Notes: generated by a model from the letters alone, not told the origin. 64,000 nucleotides of DNA from Pseudomonas triclosanedens (GCF_026686735.1 NZ_CP113432.1:4887001-4951000); one strand, 5' to 3'. Shown: positions 43,052-52,113, counted from the first letter of the stretch. Translations and numbers: made by a program.

Positions 43052-43819
43052 TCAAAACTCTCCGTGCCGCCCTTGCCCGCCGGCAAAGCGCCTGGCGCCC
43101 TGCACCGTCTCGCCACTCTCGATCACAGCCAGGCCGCCCTGGAATTCGTTGGCCAGCGCCACGTCGAAGGACAGGTTCCACTGCGTGAAGACGCTGTCGC
43201 GGTCGGCCAGCATGCAGCGCTGGGGAAACTCGGCGATCTCCCGCGCCAGTTCCTCCGCCGCCTCCAGCGCCTGACCACGCGGCACCACGCGATTGGCCAG
43301 GCCCATCATCAGCGCCTCCTGCGCACCGACGGGACGACCGGTGAGGATCATGTCCAGCGCCCTGCCCTGGCCAATGATGCGCGGCAGGCGCACGGTGCCG
43401 CCGTCGATCAGCGGCACGCCGAATCGCCGGCAGAAGACCCCGCACACCGCGTCCTCCGCCATCACCCGCATGTCGGCCAGCAGCGCCAGCTCCAGCCCGC
43501 CGGCTACCGCGTACCCCTCAATGGCGGCAATCAGCGGTTTGGAGAGCTGCATGCGGCTGGGCCCCATCGGCCCGTCCCCTTCGGTCTCCAGCCGATTGCG
43601 ACGCTCGCCGTCCTCGGCCACCGCCGCCAGGTCGGCGCCCGCGCAGAAGGTGCCACCGGCCCCCGCCAGCACGGCGACCCGCGCCTCGTCGTCCTGCTCG
43701 AAATCGCGCAACGCATCGGCCAGGGCCTCGGCGGTGGGGCGGTCCACTGCGTTGCGCACCGCCGGCCGCGCGATCACCAGGGTGGTCACCGGGCCGTTCT
43801 TCTGGATTATCACGCTCAT
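43052..43819 (-). CDS. Enoyl-CoA hydratase/isomerase family protein
   Basis: The 255-residue crotonase has the oxyanion-hole segments GTFCAGADLAAV (about 59-70) and AIEGYAVAGGLELALLADMRV (about 98-118). FGVPLIDGGTVRLPRIIG holds the second catalytic region, with Asp where many members have Glu. It probably hydrates or isomerises an acyl-CoA intermediate. A hairpin at 43963 separates it from the upstream SDR gene on the same strand. The matching PAO1 locus from memory is PA3426. Confidence 0.88.
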   Translation of the reverse strand: MSVIIQKNGPVTTLVIARPAVRNAVDRPTAEALADALRDFEQDDEARVAVLAGAGGTFCAGADLAAVAEDGERRNRLETEGDGPMGPSRMQLSKPLIAAIEGYAVAGGLELALLADMRVMAEDAVCGVFCRRFGVPLIDGGTVRLPRIIGQGRALDMILTGRPVGAQEALMMGLANRVVPRGQALEAAEELAREIAEFPQRCMLADRDSVFTQWNLSFDVALANEFQGGLAVIESGETVQGARRFAGGQGRHGEF

Positions 43820-43962
43820 GGCGAACTCCTCGGAGCCTGTTCGCGGCGAACCCGCGCCGCGGTAGGCGGAATGAGCCCGAAGAGCGGCGTTCTCGAAGCA
43901 CAGCCAGGCAATTCCAGCACCCAACGCGCGGCAGATCGCAGACAGGCTCCCAGGCACCAATG

Positions 43963-43987
43963 CAAAGGGCCGGCTAAAAGCCGGCCC
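43963..43987 (-). terminator. Perfect hairpin terminator between SDR and enoyl-CoA hydratase genes
   Basis: GGGCCGGCT and AGCCGGCCC form a nine-base stem around a three- to four-base loop, followed on the minus strand by TTTGC. It lies 69 bases after the SDR stop. Confidence 0.7.
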
Positions 43988-44055
43988 TCACACCTTACTG
44001 CGTCCGTCGCGCCGGAACAGCCCCACTGGCCATTCCGCCGGTCAGGCTGGCCGGA

Positions 44056-44967
44056 TCAACCGGCGTATTTCTGCAGGTTCGCCATCATCTCGCGCAACGC
44101 TTCGACGTTGTCCTTCGGGTGCGCGGCGTTCTCGAAGTCGCAGATCTGCTGCCAGTTGGCCGCCACGTCCTCGACGCTGAAGCCCTTGCGCGGGTCGAAG
44201 CCAACGCCCAGGCTGCGCTCCCAGCGCACCTTGCCGATCCAGCCGCCACCGACTTCGAACAGGCCGGAGGTTTCCTGGCAGGCTTCGCTGCCCAGGTACA
44301 CCACCAGCGGGCTGACCAGCTCGGGCTTGAGCTGCTCGAACACCTGCGGCGGGATCAGGCCCTCGGTCATGCGGGTACCGCCCGTGGGGGCGATGGCGTT
44401 GACGAAGATGTTGTTCTTGCGGCCTTCGATGGCCAGGTTGCGGGTCAGACCATACAGGCCGAGCTTGGCCATGCCGTAGTTGCTCTGACCGAAGTTGCCA
44501 TAGATGCCGGATGTGGACGAAGTGAAGATCACCCGGCCGTAGCCCTGTTCGCGCATGAACGGCCAGGCCGCGCGGGTCACCTTGTAGGCGCCTTCGACGT
44601 GGACCTTGTAGACCAGGTCCCAGTCGGCGTCTTCCATCTTGTGGAAGGTCTTGTCGCGCAGGATGCCGGCGTTGTTCACCACGACATCGATGCGGCCGAA
44701 CTCCTCGACAGCCTGGCGCACGATCTTCTCGCCGTCGGTCACCGAATCATGGTTGGCGATGGCGGTGCCGCCGGCTTCGCGGATTTCCGCCACCACGCGG
44801 TCGGCCGCCGAGGCGTTGGCGCCCTCACCGTGGGTGCTGCCGCCCAGGTCGTTCACCACTACCCTGGCGCCATGCCTGGCGAACAACAGCGCATGGGCAC
44901 GGCCGATACCGCCGCCGGCTCCGGTAACGATCACGACTTTTCCGTCGAAACGCAGGGCATCACTCAT
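44056..44967 (-). CDS. SDR resembling the (3R)-hydroxyacyl-CoA dehydrogenase module of multifunctional enzyme 2
   Basis: The 303-residue SDR has TGAGGGIGRAHALLFARHGARVVVNDLGG, NNAGILRDKTFHKM, and the active site SNYGMAKLGLYGLTRNLAIEG. These match the N-terminal dehydrogenase of peroxisomal multifunctional enzyme type 2 and its bacterial relatives. It would oxidise a (3R)-hydroxyacyl-CoA. It carries an extra C-terminal part (residues about 245-300) as that family does. It lies upstream of an enoyl-CoA hydratase gene on the same strand, fitting a shared acyl-CoA pathway, though a terminator lies between. Confidence 0.88.
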   Translation of the reverse strand: MSDALRFDGKVVIVTGAGGGIGRAHALLFARHGARVVVNDLGGSTHGEGANASAADRVVAEIREAGGTAIANHDSVTDGEKIVRQAVEEFGRIDVVVNNAGILRDKTFHKMEDADWDLVYKVHVEGAYKVTRAAWPFMREQGYGRVIFTSSTSGIYGNFGQSNYGMAKLGLYGLTRNLAIEGRKNNIFVNAIAPTGGTRMTEGLIPPQVFEQLKPELVSPLVVYLGSEACQETSGLFEVGGGWIGKVRWERSLGVGFDPRKGFSVEDVAANWQQICDFENAAHPKDNVEALREMMANLQKYAG

Positions 44968-45079
44968 GGGTTGGGACTCCAGGCAAGGATATTTGCGTCG
45001 AGTGTCCGGCAGTCATGATCCAGTCACAACCAAGACGAATACGGCTGAATGGTGCCCGATAAGGCCGGGGGATGATCCG

Positions 45080-45373
45080 TCAGCGAATCGGCAGGTTCGG
45101 TTGCTTCCGCGGCCCCAGCTTGAACAGCCACCAATCGTACTCGCTCCAGAGCAACATCAGCGCCACCATGCCCAGCAGGGCGAGCACAGCGGCGACCGCC
45201 AGCGGCCAGTAGCGTAGCTGCCAGGCGAAGTAGCCTGCTGCGGCGCCCGCGGCACCCAGGGCGAGCAGCAGCGGAACGGCGACCCACGCGAAACCGGCGT
45301 GCAACCGCAGCAGCAGGCGGTACAGCAGCGAACCTTGCGGCTGGCGCAGGGGAATAATGGTCTTGAGCGGCAT
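45080..45373 (-). CDS. Small inner-membrane protein, unknown
   Basis: The product has 97 residues with two hydrophobic helices (about 27-50 and 54-74). A cytosolic tail contains WSEYDWWLFKLGPRKQP. No family is recognised. The ATG at 45373 is preferred over one 14 codons upstream, which would add a second methionine-rich leader. It is located between an SDR and an alpha/beta hydrolase in the block that matches PAO1 PA3426-PA3430 in my memory, where a hypothetical gene also occupies this slot. Confidence 0.65.
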   Translation of the reverse strand: MPLKTIIPLRQPQGSLLYRLLLRLHAGFAWVAVPLLLALGAAGAAAGYFAWQLRYWPLAVAAVLALLGMVALMLLWSEYDWWLFKLGPRKQPNLPIR

Positions 45374-45432
45374 CTGGCGCCCTCCGGGAAGAAATGCCCG
45401 GCAGGCTAGTGGCACCGGCGCTCATGCCACCA

Positions 45433-46341
45433 TCAGTGTGATCTGATATCGCACGCAGATACATCCGTAACCTGCGCCAGACGAAACGCCAGGTAATGCT
45501 CCAGCACCTGTTCCGGCGCCTCGACCTGTGGATAGTGGCCGATGCCGCCGAGCAGCACGGTGTCGGGCCGCGGGATCAACTCCCGGTAGCGCTCCACCAT
45601 GTGCGCGCCGGAAATCGGGTCCAGCGGTCCGTCGATCACGCGCATCGGCACCGCCGTGCGCTGCATCGCGCCGACCCAGCGCTCGCGATGCTCCCGGCGG
45701 TCGATAATGTAGTGGATCAGCCGGTGCATCACCCGGGGGCCGTCGTTGTGCTGGATCAGACTCCAGAAGCCATCCAGTTCCTCCTCGGACGGCTGGGTAT
45801 GCGGACCGAACACCCGGGCGAAGTTCTGCGCCAGACGGCGACGGTCGAACAGGCGGCCGAACAGCCCGCCGAACGGGCTGAGCAGCAGCTTCTGCGACAG
45901 CACTGGCCGGTGGGTTTCCGGGAACAGCCCGCCATTGAGGAACACGCAGGACGCCGCCGCGAAATCCCCGTCTTCGTGCCGGGCGAGCAATTCCTGGCCA
46001 ACGCTGTTGCCGTAGTCGTGCACCAGCAGATGGACCGGTTCACGCACCTGAAGGTACGCCAGCAGCGCCTGTTGCAGATCGGCCTGTTCGAGAATGCGGT
46101 AATCGTGCCCGCGTGGCTTGGCCGAATCGCCAAAGCCGAGCATGTCGCAGGCGATCACCCGGTAGCGCTCGGCCAGTGGCCGCCACAGGTAGTGCCAGTC
46201 CCAGGACGCCGTCGGGAATCCGTGGATCAGCAACAGCGGCTCGCCGGCACCGGCACACCAGTAGCGGATGCCGTGGCCACGGAAGTCGAAGGAACGGCCC
46301 TGCGCGCGCCAGTCACGCAGGGCGATGCCGGGCAGCCCCAT
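45433..46341 (-). CDS. Alpha/beta-hydrolase, epoxide hydrolase/haloalkane dehalogenase-like
   Basis: The 302-residue alpha/beta-hydrolase has the oxyanion HGFPTASWDW (about 40-49). The nucleophile elbow VHDYGNSVG has Asp in the nucleophile position, as in epoxide hydrolases and dehalogenases, not Ser. The acid probably lies in DGPLDPISG and the His in GGIGHYPQVEAP. Substrate unknown. Its ATG shares one base with the stop of the upstream aldolase gene (46341), so the two are translationally coupled. Confidence 0.85.
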   Translation of the reverse strand: MGLPGIALRDWRAQGRSFDFRGHGIRYWCAGAGEPLLLIHGFPTASWDWHYLWRPLAERYRVIACDMLGFGDSAKPRGHDYRILEQADLQQALLAYLQVREPVHLLVHDYGNSVGQELLARHEDGDFAAASCVFLNGGLFPETHRPVLSQKLLLSPFGGLFGRLFDRRRLAQNFARVFGPHTQPSEEELDGFWSLIQHNDGPRVMHRLIHYIIDRREHRERWVGAMQRTAVPMRVIDGPLDPISGAHMVERYRELIPRPDTVLLGGIGHYPQVEAPEQVLEHYLAFRLAQVTDVSACDIRSH

Positions 46342-47123
46342 CAGTCGCGGTAGCCAGGGTTCTGCTGGTCCAGCTTGCGCAGCAACGCCGGCCAGGCCAG
46401 CGCGCCACCCATGCCCTGCTTGCTGCGAGTGACGCCGGCGGCCATCGCGCGGGCGCCATCGAGGATCGGTTGCGGGATCATGATGAGCTCGGCGCCGCCG
46501 CCCTGGGCCAGCACCTGGATTTCGCAGGCGCGTTGCAGGGTGAACATCATCAGGAAGGTGTCGGCGATGGTCGGCGAACAGGTCAGCAGCCCGTGGTTGG
46601 GCAGGATCATGAAGCCGGCCTCGCCGAGGTCGGCTTGCAGGCGTGCCTTCTCCTCGTGGTTCAGCGCCACGCCTTCGTAGGCGTGGTACGCCAGGCTGGA
46701 CAGCACGAACAGCGACTGCTGGGAAATCGGCAACAGGCCCTGCTTCTGCGCCGACACGGCGATGCCCGCCGGCGTGTGGGTATGCAGCACGCAGGAGACG
46801 TCGTGGCGGACTTCATGGATGGCACTGTGGATGGTGTAGCCGGCCGGGTTGATTTCGTACGGGCTGTCCATCAGCTTCTTGCCCGACAGGTCGATCTTCA
46901 CCAGGCTCGACGCGGTGATCTCATGGAACATCATGCCGAACGGGTTGATCAGGAAGTCCTCGGTGCCGGGGACCTTGGCGGAGATGTGGGTGAAGATCAG
47001 GTCATCCCAGCCATGCATCGCAATCAGCCGGTAGCAGGCGGCGAGATCGATCCGGGTCTGCCATTCAGCGGCGGAGACCTGATCCTTGACGTTCACGGTG
47101 GGCAGCGGATGAGCGGCGTGCAT
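46341..47123 (-). CDS. Class II aldolase/adducin family protein
   Basis: The 260-residue product is of the fuculose-phosphate-aldolase type. The zinc-binding HTH in VLHTHTPAGIAVSA (about 114-127) and the later NHGLL give the metal histidines. HGWDDLIFTHISAKVPG is the N-terminal phosphate-binding type segment. It could be an aldolase or a decarboxylase. It is the first gene of an operon with the alpha/beta-hydrolase. A perfect palindrome 60 bases upstream is a candidate operator. Confidence 0.87.
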   Translation of the reverse strand: MHAAHPLPTVNVKDQVSAAEWQTRIDLAACYRLIAMHGWDDLIFTHISAKVPGTEDFLINPFGMMFHEITASSLVKIDLSGKKLMDSPYEINPAGYTIHSAIHEVRHDVSCVLHTHTPAGIAVSAQKQGLLPISQQSLFVLSSLAYHAYEGVALNHEEKARLQADLGEAGFMILPNHGLLTCSPTIADTFLMMFTLQRACEIQVLAQGGGAELIMIPQPILDGARAMAAGVTRSKQGMGGALAWPALLRKLDQQNPGYRD

Positions 47124-47182
47124 GACTGGAACCTCTTCGTTGTTGTTTGACGCCGCAGTCTAGCCAGCGCCGCGCAAGACGG

Positions 47183-47202
47183 ACTGTCACGGAACTGACA
47201 GT
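47183..47202. promoter_or_regulatory. Perfect inverted repeat upstream of the aldolase operon
   Basis: ACTGTCA and TGACAGT flank a six-base spacer. The site starts 60 bases before the aldolase ATG, in a 390-base gap (47124-47513) that otherwise shows no gene. It is a typical position for a dimeric repressor or activator. Confidence 0.5.
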
Positions 47203-47490
47203 TGCGCGAGTCACGCTATGGCGAATGTTCCGGCATAAGCCTGGCGATTGAACCGGCTTGCGCGCCGGGCATCCACGCCTATAGTGGCCCAATACGCCGA
47301 TGGAGCCCGGCGTGTGGACGACAACCTCACGATGGCGCCGTCCGAGCAGCGCAACGGCAGATCGCGCACTCGGGCTGGCGGAAGCGTCCCTGTCCTTCGA
47401 GCCTGCCGGAACGCCCGTCGAGCGTGCGGATCAGCAATTCGACATATCCAGCTGCACCCATGCCGTACCCCGGAGTCGGGAGGAGACTCC

Positions 47491-47517
47491 ATGCCGGTCT
47501 ACGAGGCACGTCCGTGA
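47491..47517 (+). CDS. Eight-codon leader ORF overlapping the WbqC-family start
   Basis: GGGAGGAG precedes ATG 47491 at good spacing. The frame encodes MPVYEARP and its TGA overlaps the GTG start of the next gene (GTGA). It may couple translation of the downstream gene, or mark a recent one-base shift of an originally longer N-terminus. Coding value is uncertain. Confidence 0.35.
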   Translation: MPVYEARP

Positions 47518-48227
47518 AAAAGACAGCCATCATGCAACCCTACTTCTTTCCCTACCTGGGCTACTTCAGCCTCATCAAGCACACCGACCTGTTCGTGCTG
47601 TTCGATACCGTGCAGTACATCCACCACGGCTGGATCGAGCGCAACCGCATCCTCCGGCAGCAGGAGGGCTGGCTGTACATCCGCGTGCCGCGGATCAAGC
47701 ACAGCCGCAATACCCTGATCAAGGATGTGCGGGTGGACAACAGCCAGGACTGGCGGCGCAGCCTCTTCTCGCAACTGGAGGTGTACCGCAAGGTGGCGCC
47801 CTACTACCGCGACGTGCGCGAGATGATCGCCGCAGCACTGGATCACCCGTTCGACGACATCGTTTCGCTGAACAAGAGCACCCTGGAAGCCACCTGCGCC
47901 TACCTGGGTTTCCCCCGGCGGATGCCGGTGCTCTCGCGCATGGGTCTCGAAATGGAGCGGCCGACGGCGCCGGACGAGTGGGCGTTGAACATCTGCAAGG
48001 CGCTGGGCGGCGTTGAGGAATACTGGAATCCGCCTGGAGGACAGAGTTTCTTCGATCGCAGCAAGTTCGTCGCAGCCGGCCTCACCCTGCGCTTCCAGGA
48101 GCCGCGGCTGGCAAGCTACGACCAGCGGCGGCAGACTTTCGAGGCGGGCTTGTCGATCATCGATGTGATGATGTTCAACTCCCCTGCCGACACCTCCCGC
48201 ATGCTCGACGCCTACGAACTCAACTGA
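47514..48227 (+). CDS. WbqC-family protein
   Basis: The 237-residue product has the WbqC opening KKTAIMQPYFFPYLGYFSLI, then FDTVQYIHHGWIERNRIL and a C-terminal FNSPADTSRMLDAYEL. WbqC-like proteins occur in O-antigen and other polysaccharide clusters and are thought to act in sugar or amide transfer, but the reaction is not established. The start is GTG 47514, with GAGG seven bases upstream, because the family normally begins within a few residues of the QPYFFP motif. No polysaccharide genes are adjacent. Confidence 0.85.
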   Translation: MKKTAIMQPYFFPYLGYFSLIKHTDLFVLFDTVQYIHHGWIERNRILRQQEGWLYIRVPRIKHSRNTLIKDVRVDNSQDWRRSLFSQLEVYRKVAPYYRDVREMIAAALDHPFDDIVSLNKSTLEATCAYLGFPRRMPVLSRMGLEMERPTAPDEWALNICKALGGVEEYWNPPGGQSFFDRSKFVAAGLTLRFQEPRLASYDQRRQTFEAGLSIIDVMMFNSPADTSRMLDAYELN

Positions 48228-48229
48228 GC

Positions 48230-48916
48230 CTACAGGCAGTACGCCAGGAGCGGCGCCAGCAGCAGGTTGAACAAGCCGGTCAGGACCATCAGCAGCCCCG
48301 CCGCCGAGCCTTCCTCGCCACCGAACTCGTATGCCCTGCTGGTGCCCGCACCGTGGGCGCCAACGCCCAGCAGAGCACCACGGGCCAGGGCGGAGCGTAG
48401 ACGCAGCAGCTTCATCAAGACTCCGCCAATCAGCGCGCCGAACACCCCGGTGATCATCACGAAGGCTGCGGTCAGTGCCGGTACGCCGCCCAGGTCATGG
48501 GAAATTTCCATCGCGAACGGCGTAGTAATCGAGCGCGGCAGCAGCGACAGCGTCACCTGGCCATCCAGCGCCATGGCATGGGCCAATGCCCAGGAACTGC
48601 CGATGGCCACGGCGGAGCCGGCGAACATGCCGGTCAGCAGCGCCGGCCAGTGACGGGCCAGCAGCGCGCGCTGCTGCCAGATCGGGATGGCGAAAGCCAC
48701 GGTTGCCGGGCCGAGCAGCGCGACCAGCCAGTTGGTGTCGCGGGCATAGTCGGCGTAGCTGGCGTGCATCGGTATCGCCAGGGCGAACAGCAGCGCCGGC
48801 ACGAACACGATGGGCGACAGCCAGTACTGCTGGAAGCGGCGATACAGCAGCCGGCTGAGCAGGTAGCCGCCGAGGGTGGCGACCAGCCAGAACAGAGCTT
48901 CCTTATCGGGACTCAT
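48230..48916 (-). CDS. LrgB/CidB-family membrane protein
   Basis: The 228-residue product has about seven hydrophobic helices. SLLPRSITTPFAMEISHDLGGVP is the LrgB signature, and LGVGAHGAGTSRAYEFGGEEGSAAGL is the conserved C-terminal motif. LrgB pairs with LrgA/CidA; the pair modulates murein hydrolase activity or exports pyruvate and related metabolites, depending on the organism. Its start overlaps the LrgA-type gene by 14 bases, so the two are coupled. Confidence 0.92.
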   Translation of the reverse strand: MSPDKEALFWLVATLGGYLLSRLLYRRFQQYWLSPIVFVPALLFALAIPMHASYADYARDTNWLVALLGPATVAFAIPIWQQRALLARHWPALLTGMFAGSAVAIGSSWALAHAMALDGQVTLSLLPRSITTPFAMEISHDLGGVPALTAAFVMITGVFGALIGGVLMKLLRLRSALARGALLGVGAHGAGTSRAYEFGGEEGSAAGLLMVLTGLFNLLLAPLLAYCL

Positions 48917-49280
48917 GACGTGACCTCCAATGGCACATCCACTCTACTGCCAGGGCGGTCGCCAGCATCACCAGCACGGTGCTGGCAGTGATCACCAGCA
49001 GGATTTTCCAGCCCTCGCTGCGCAGCAGCGGACCGTAGTCCAGCAGGCTCATCAGGGCGGGGATGAAGAACAGCAGCATCTCCGCCAGCAGCACTCCGGC
49101 ACCACCTTGCAGCAACGCCGGACGGATGGCGCCGCAGGCGAACAGCACCAGCAGCAGCGCCAGACCGATCACCCCGCCAGGCAACGGCAGCCCGGTGCGC
49201 GTGGCGATCCAGCCGCCAACCCACCAGAAGGCGATCAGGACGGCGATTTCGAAGAGCAGACGCGAAGCGCGGCGAAGCAT
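48903..49280 (-). CDS. LrgA/CidA-family holin-like protein
   Basis: The 125-residue product has four helices. LPLPGGVIGLALLLVLFACGAI and MLLFFIPALMSLLDYGPLL are the CidA/LrgA signature segments. Such proteins form small oligomeric membrane channels. It is the first gene of the lrgAB-like pair, divergent from a LysR regulator, an arrangement that usually means the LysR protein controls the pair. Confidence 0.9.
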   Translation of the reverse strand: MLRRASRLLFEIAVLIAFWWVGGWIATRTGLPLPGGVIGLALLLVLFACGAIRPALLQGGAGVLLAEMLLFFIPALMSLLDYGPLLRSEGWKILLVITASTVLVMLATALAVEWMCHWRSRHESR

Positions 49281-49389
49281 GACGGCGTACTCGGCAATAA
49301 GTGCGGGGAATCACGTTGGTAATGGCGCAAAGCGTACGCCCGCGCCTATCATCCCCAAAACGAATTGTTCGAATCGGAGCCATTCCAAT

Positions 49390-50286
49390 ATGGAATTCAA
49401 GCAGCTTCGCGCCTTCGCCGAAGTGGTCCGCCAGGGCAGCTTCACTCAGGCGGCGGTGCGCCTGAACGCCAGCCAGTCCGCGGTCAGCAAGCAGATCGCC
49501 CAGTTGGAACAGAGCCTGCGCGTGCAACTGCTGGAGCGCAGCGGCCCGCACGTGCGCCTCACCGCAGCCGGCGAAGTGGTGCTGCGTCGCGCCGAAGACA
49601 TGCTGCGCCTGCGCCGCGAACTGCTCACCGAACTGGACGACCTCAGCCGCCTGCACCGCGGCGAGCTGCGCCTGGGACTGCCGCTGCTGGGGGCCGATGC
49701 GCTGTTCGCCGGACGCTTCGCCGAATACCGGCGGCGCTACCCGAACATCGTCGTGCACCTGATCGAAGGCGGCAGCAAGACGATGGAGGAACAGGTCTAC
49801 AGCGGCGAACTGGAGCTGGGCGGCGGCCTTACGCCGGAAGATCCGGCTTTCGACTTCCAGCCCTTCTGCAACGAGCCGCTGGATGCCCTGCTGCCCGCGG
49901 ACCACCCGCTGGCCACGCGGGAAAGTCTGAGCCTGGTGGAACTGGCCGACACCCCGTTCCTGCTCTACCAGCAGAGCTTCACACTGAACGACCGCCTGCT
50001 GCGCGCCTGCCGCGAAGCCGGATTCGAACCGAAGGAAGGCGGCCGCAGCGGCCAGGCAGACTTCCTCGGCGCACTGGTCGCCGCCGGGCAGGGCGTGGTG
50101 CTGCTGCCACGTGTGGTGGCCAGGGACCTGGAGCGCCCGGGAGTGGCGCGGGTACTGCTCAGCGAGCCGGACCTGCGTTGGGATATCAGCTTCATCTGGC
50201 GGCGCGATGCCTACCTGTCGAACGCGGCGAAAGCCTGGCTATCGCTGATGGAGGAAATGCCGTTGCATCCGCCAGGCTCGCAGTGA
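49390..50286 (+). CDS. LysR-family regulator of the divergent lrgAB-like pair
   Basis: The 298-residue LysR protein has the N-terminal winged helix (FTQAAVRLNASQSAVSKQIAQLE, residues about 18-40) and an effector domain from about residue 90. It resembles the CidR/CynR group. Divergent placement 109 bases from the LrgA-type gene supports control of that pair, with a carboxylic acid such as acetate or pyruvate as a possible signal by analogy to CidR. The start at 49390 follows from the standard MEFKQLRAF opening. Confidence 0.88.
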   Translation: MEFKQLRAFAEVVRQGSFTQAAVRLNASQSAVSKQIAQLEQSLRVQLLERSGPHVRLTAAGEVVLRRAEDMLRLRRELLTELDDLSRLHRGELRLGLPLLGADALFAGRFAEYRRRYPNIVVHLIEGGSKTMEEQVYSGELELGGGLTPEDPAFDFQPFCNEPLDALLPADHPLATRESLSLVELADTPFLLYQQSFTLNDRLLRACREAGFEPKEGGRSGQADFLGALVAAGQGVVLLPRVVARDLERPGVARVLLSEPDLRWDISFIWRRDAYLSNAAKAWLSLMEEMPLHPPGSQ

Positions 50287-50298
50287 CACCCAACCGCC

Positions 50299-50766
50299 TC
50301 AGAGCAGATCGGGGAACTCACCGGCCAGTCTCGGCCAGTCCCGCTGCGCCTGTGCATCGTCCGCCAGCAGCCGGAACCCGGCGAAGTCGAACGCCGGCGA
50401 CACGGTGCAACCCACCAGCACGTAGTCCCCCAGGCAGCGCGCCGCCTGCCAGGCATGGGCGGGAACCGCGCGCTGCGGCAGGCTGCCCTCAGCCACCGCG
50501 CCCAGCAGCTCGCGACGTACGGCGTCGGGAGTTTGCGCCACCAGCAACTCCAGCGGCCCGCCCTCGTGGTAGTGCCACAGCTCGTCGGCATCCACCCGAT
50601 GCCAGCGGCTGACCGTCCCGCCGGGCAGCAGGAAGAAAATCGCCGAAGACTGCTGGCGCCCATTGGCGTCCGCAAGCGCCGATTCGAATACCCGGCGATA
50701 GAAGCCGCCCTCCGGGTGCGGAGTGAGGCCCAGGGTATCGATCAGGTAGCGGGCGCGTGGATGCAT
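50299..50766 (-). CDS. DUF985 cupin protein
   Basis: The 155-residue cupin_5/DUF985 protein has TPHPEGGFYRRVF (about 15-27), FFLLPGGTVSRWHRVDADELWHYHEGGPLELL (about 45-76) and VLVGCTVSPAFDFAGFRL. Histidines in WHRVDADELWHYH are positioned for metal binding. Function unknown; sugar epimerase-like folds are related. ATG 50766 shares its first base with the stop of the flavodoxin gene, so it is coupled to it. Confidence 0.88.
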   Translation of the reverse strand: MHPRARYLIDTLGLTPHPEGGFYRRVFESALADANGRQQSSAIFFLLPGGTVSRWHRVDADELWHYHEGGPLELLVAQTPDAVRRELLGAVAEGSLPQRAVPAHAWQAARCLGDYVLVGCTVSPAFDFAGFRLLADDAQAQRDWPRLAGEFPDLL

Positions 50767-51218
50767 CAGGCTTTCAGCGCGGCGATGAAGTCGGCGATCC
50801 ACGGTTCGGAGTCGGTTTCCTGATCCACCGTCTCGCTGCCATCCAGGCGCAGCATCGGCACCGCTTCGCGCATACCCATCTCCGCCAGCAGCTCGCGCAC
50901 CTGCTCGCCGCCACCGCAGTAGGTGTCGCCATAACTGGAATCACCCAGGGCGATCACCCCGCTCGGGCGGCCGCTCCAGTACGGAAGGCGGTCGCGCAGG
51001 GCATGGAACAAGGGTTGGAAGGTATCTGGAAGTTCGCCCATGCCCGTGGTCGAAGTCACCACCAGCAGCGCCTCGGGATCGAGGGCCAGCAGGCCGTCGA
51101 GGGTGGCGCGAGGGTCGTGCCAGGCTTCGAAACCGGCGGCTTCGAGCAGGCGCTTGGCATGGCGCGCGACCTCTTCGGAGGTGCCGTAGACCGAACCGGA
51201 CAGAATGGCGACTTTCAT
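50766..51218 (-). CDS. Flavodoxin (MioC-like)
   Basis: The 150-residue product has the FMN phosphate loop SGSVYGTSEEVA (about 7-18), TSTTGMGELPD, and LGDSSYGDTYCGGG around the isoalloxazine site. It is a short-chain flavodoxin of the YqcA/MioC type that carries electrons in the cytosol. An in-frame ATG eight codons upstream lacks a good ribosome site; the chosen ATG begins at MKVAILSGS. It is the first gene of a two-gene operon with the DUF985 cupin. Confidence 0.88.
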   Translation of the reverse strand: MKVAILSGSVYGTSEEVARHAKRLLEAAGFEAWHDPRATLDGLLALDPEALLVVTSTTGMGELPDTFQPLFHALRDRLPYWSGRPSGVIALGDSSYGDTYCGGGEQVRELLAEMGMREAVPMLRLDGSETVDQETDSEPWIADFIAALKA

Positions 51219-51358
51219 GGTGGCTCCCACAAGGCAAGACAAGGCCGCTCATTATGCCCCATCCGTGCCGGGCCGCGCCGGGACTGGTATAGTTTTGCCC
51301 TACCCGGCAGCTCGGATATTTTACGGCACGCCGTTTCATTCCACCGTACGAGGCACGC

Positions 51359-52084
51359 ATGGGCAACTCCCCGGCACCCATCCTGATCACTGGCGCCAGT
51401 CAGCGCATCGGTCTGCATTGCGCAAAGCGTCTGCTGCAGGACGGCCAGCCGGTGATCGCGACCTACCGCCAGGATAAACCCGGCATCGCCGAACTGCGTG
51501 ACCTGGGCGCCACCTGCCTGCGCGCCGAGTTGGCCGATGAAAGCGGCATCCTCGCTTTCATCGAGGAACTGCGTGCCCATACCGACCGTCTGCGCGCCAT
51601 CGTCCACAACGCATCGGCGTGGGTCGGCGAAACGCCAGGCCACGAGGCGCAGGTCTTCGGCGAACTGTTCCGCCTGCATATGCTCGCGCCATACCTGATC
51701 AACCTGCACTGTGCCGACCTGCTCGAACGCGACGCCACCGGGCGCGGCTCGTCGGCCGACATCATCCACCTCTCAGACGACGTCGCCCGCAAGGGCAGCG
51801 CCAACCGCATCGCCTATTGCGCCAGCAAGGCCGGCCTGGACAACCTCACATTGTCCTTCGCCGCGAGCCTGGCTCCGCGCATCAAGGTCAACGGCATCGC
51901 GCCGGCCCTGATCATGTTCAACGAAGGCGACGACGCGCAGTACCGCGCGCGCACCCTCGCCAAGTCCGCCCTGGGTATCGAGCCGGGGCCGGAAGTGATC
52001 TACCAGAGCGTGCGCTACCTGCTCGACAGCCCCTACGTGACCGGCACTACCCTTACCGTCAACGGCGGCCGGCACCTCAAATGA
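51359..52084 (+). CDS. folM: Dihydromonapterin reductase FolM
   Basis: The 241-residue SDR has [19 protein letters not shown] at the cofactor site (Gln-Arg in place of the usual Gly-Ile, as in FolM/PTR1), HNASAW and the catalytic YCASK. FolM reduces dihydromonapterin to tetrahydromonapterin with NADPH, the cofactor of phenylalanine hydroxylase in pseudomonads. It is followed by folE and folX with short gaps, so the three genes form a tetrahydromonapterin operon. Confidence 0.92.
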   Translation: MGNSPAPILITGASQRIGLHCAKRLLQDGQPVIATYRQDKPGIAELRDLGATCLRAELADESGILAFIEELRAHTDRLRAIVHNASAWVGETPGHEAQVFGELFRLHMLAPYLINLHCADLLERDATGRGSSADIIHLSDDVARKGSANRIAYCASKAGLDNLTLSFAASLAPRIKVNGIAPALIMFNEGDDAQYRARTLAKSALGIEPGPEVIYQSVRYLLDSPYVTGTTLTVNGGRHLK

Positions 52085-52113
52085 CCCGCCCGCCGGGCAC
52101 GAGGAACTCCACA

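Noticed and set aside
47248..47517. 89-codon frame ending with the WbqC leader
   Set aside because: The upstream part is arginine-rich without a ribosome site; only the last eight codons follow a good site.
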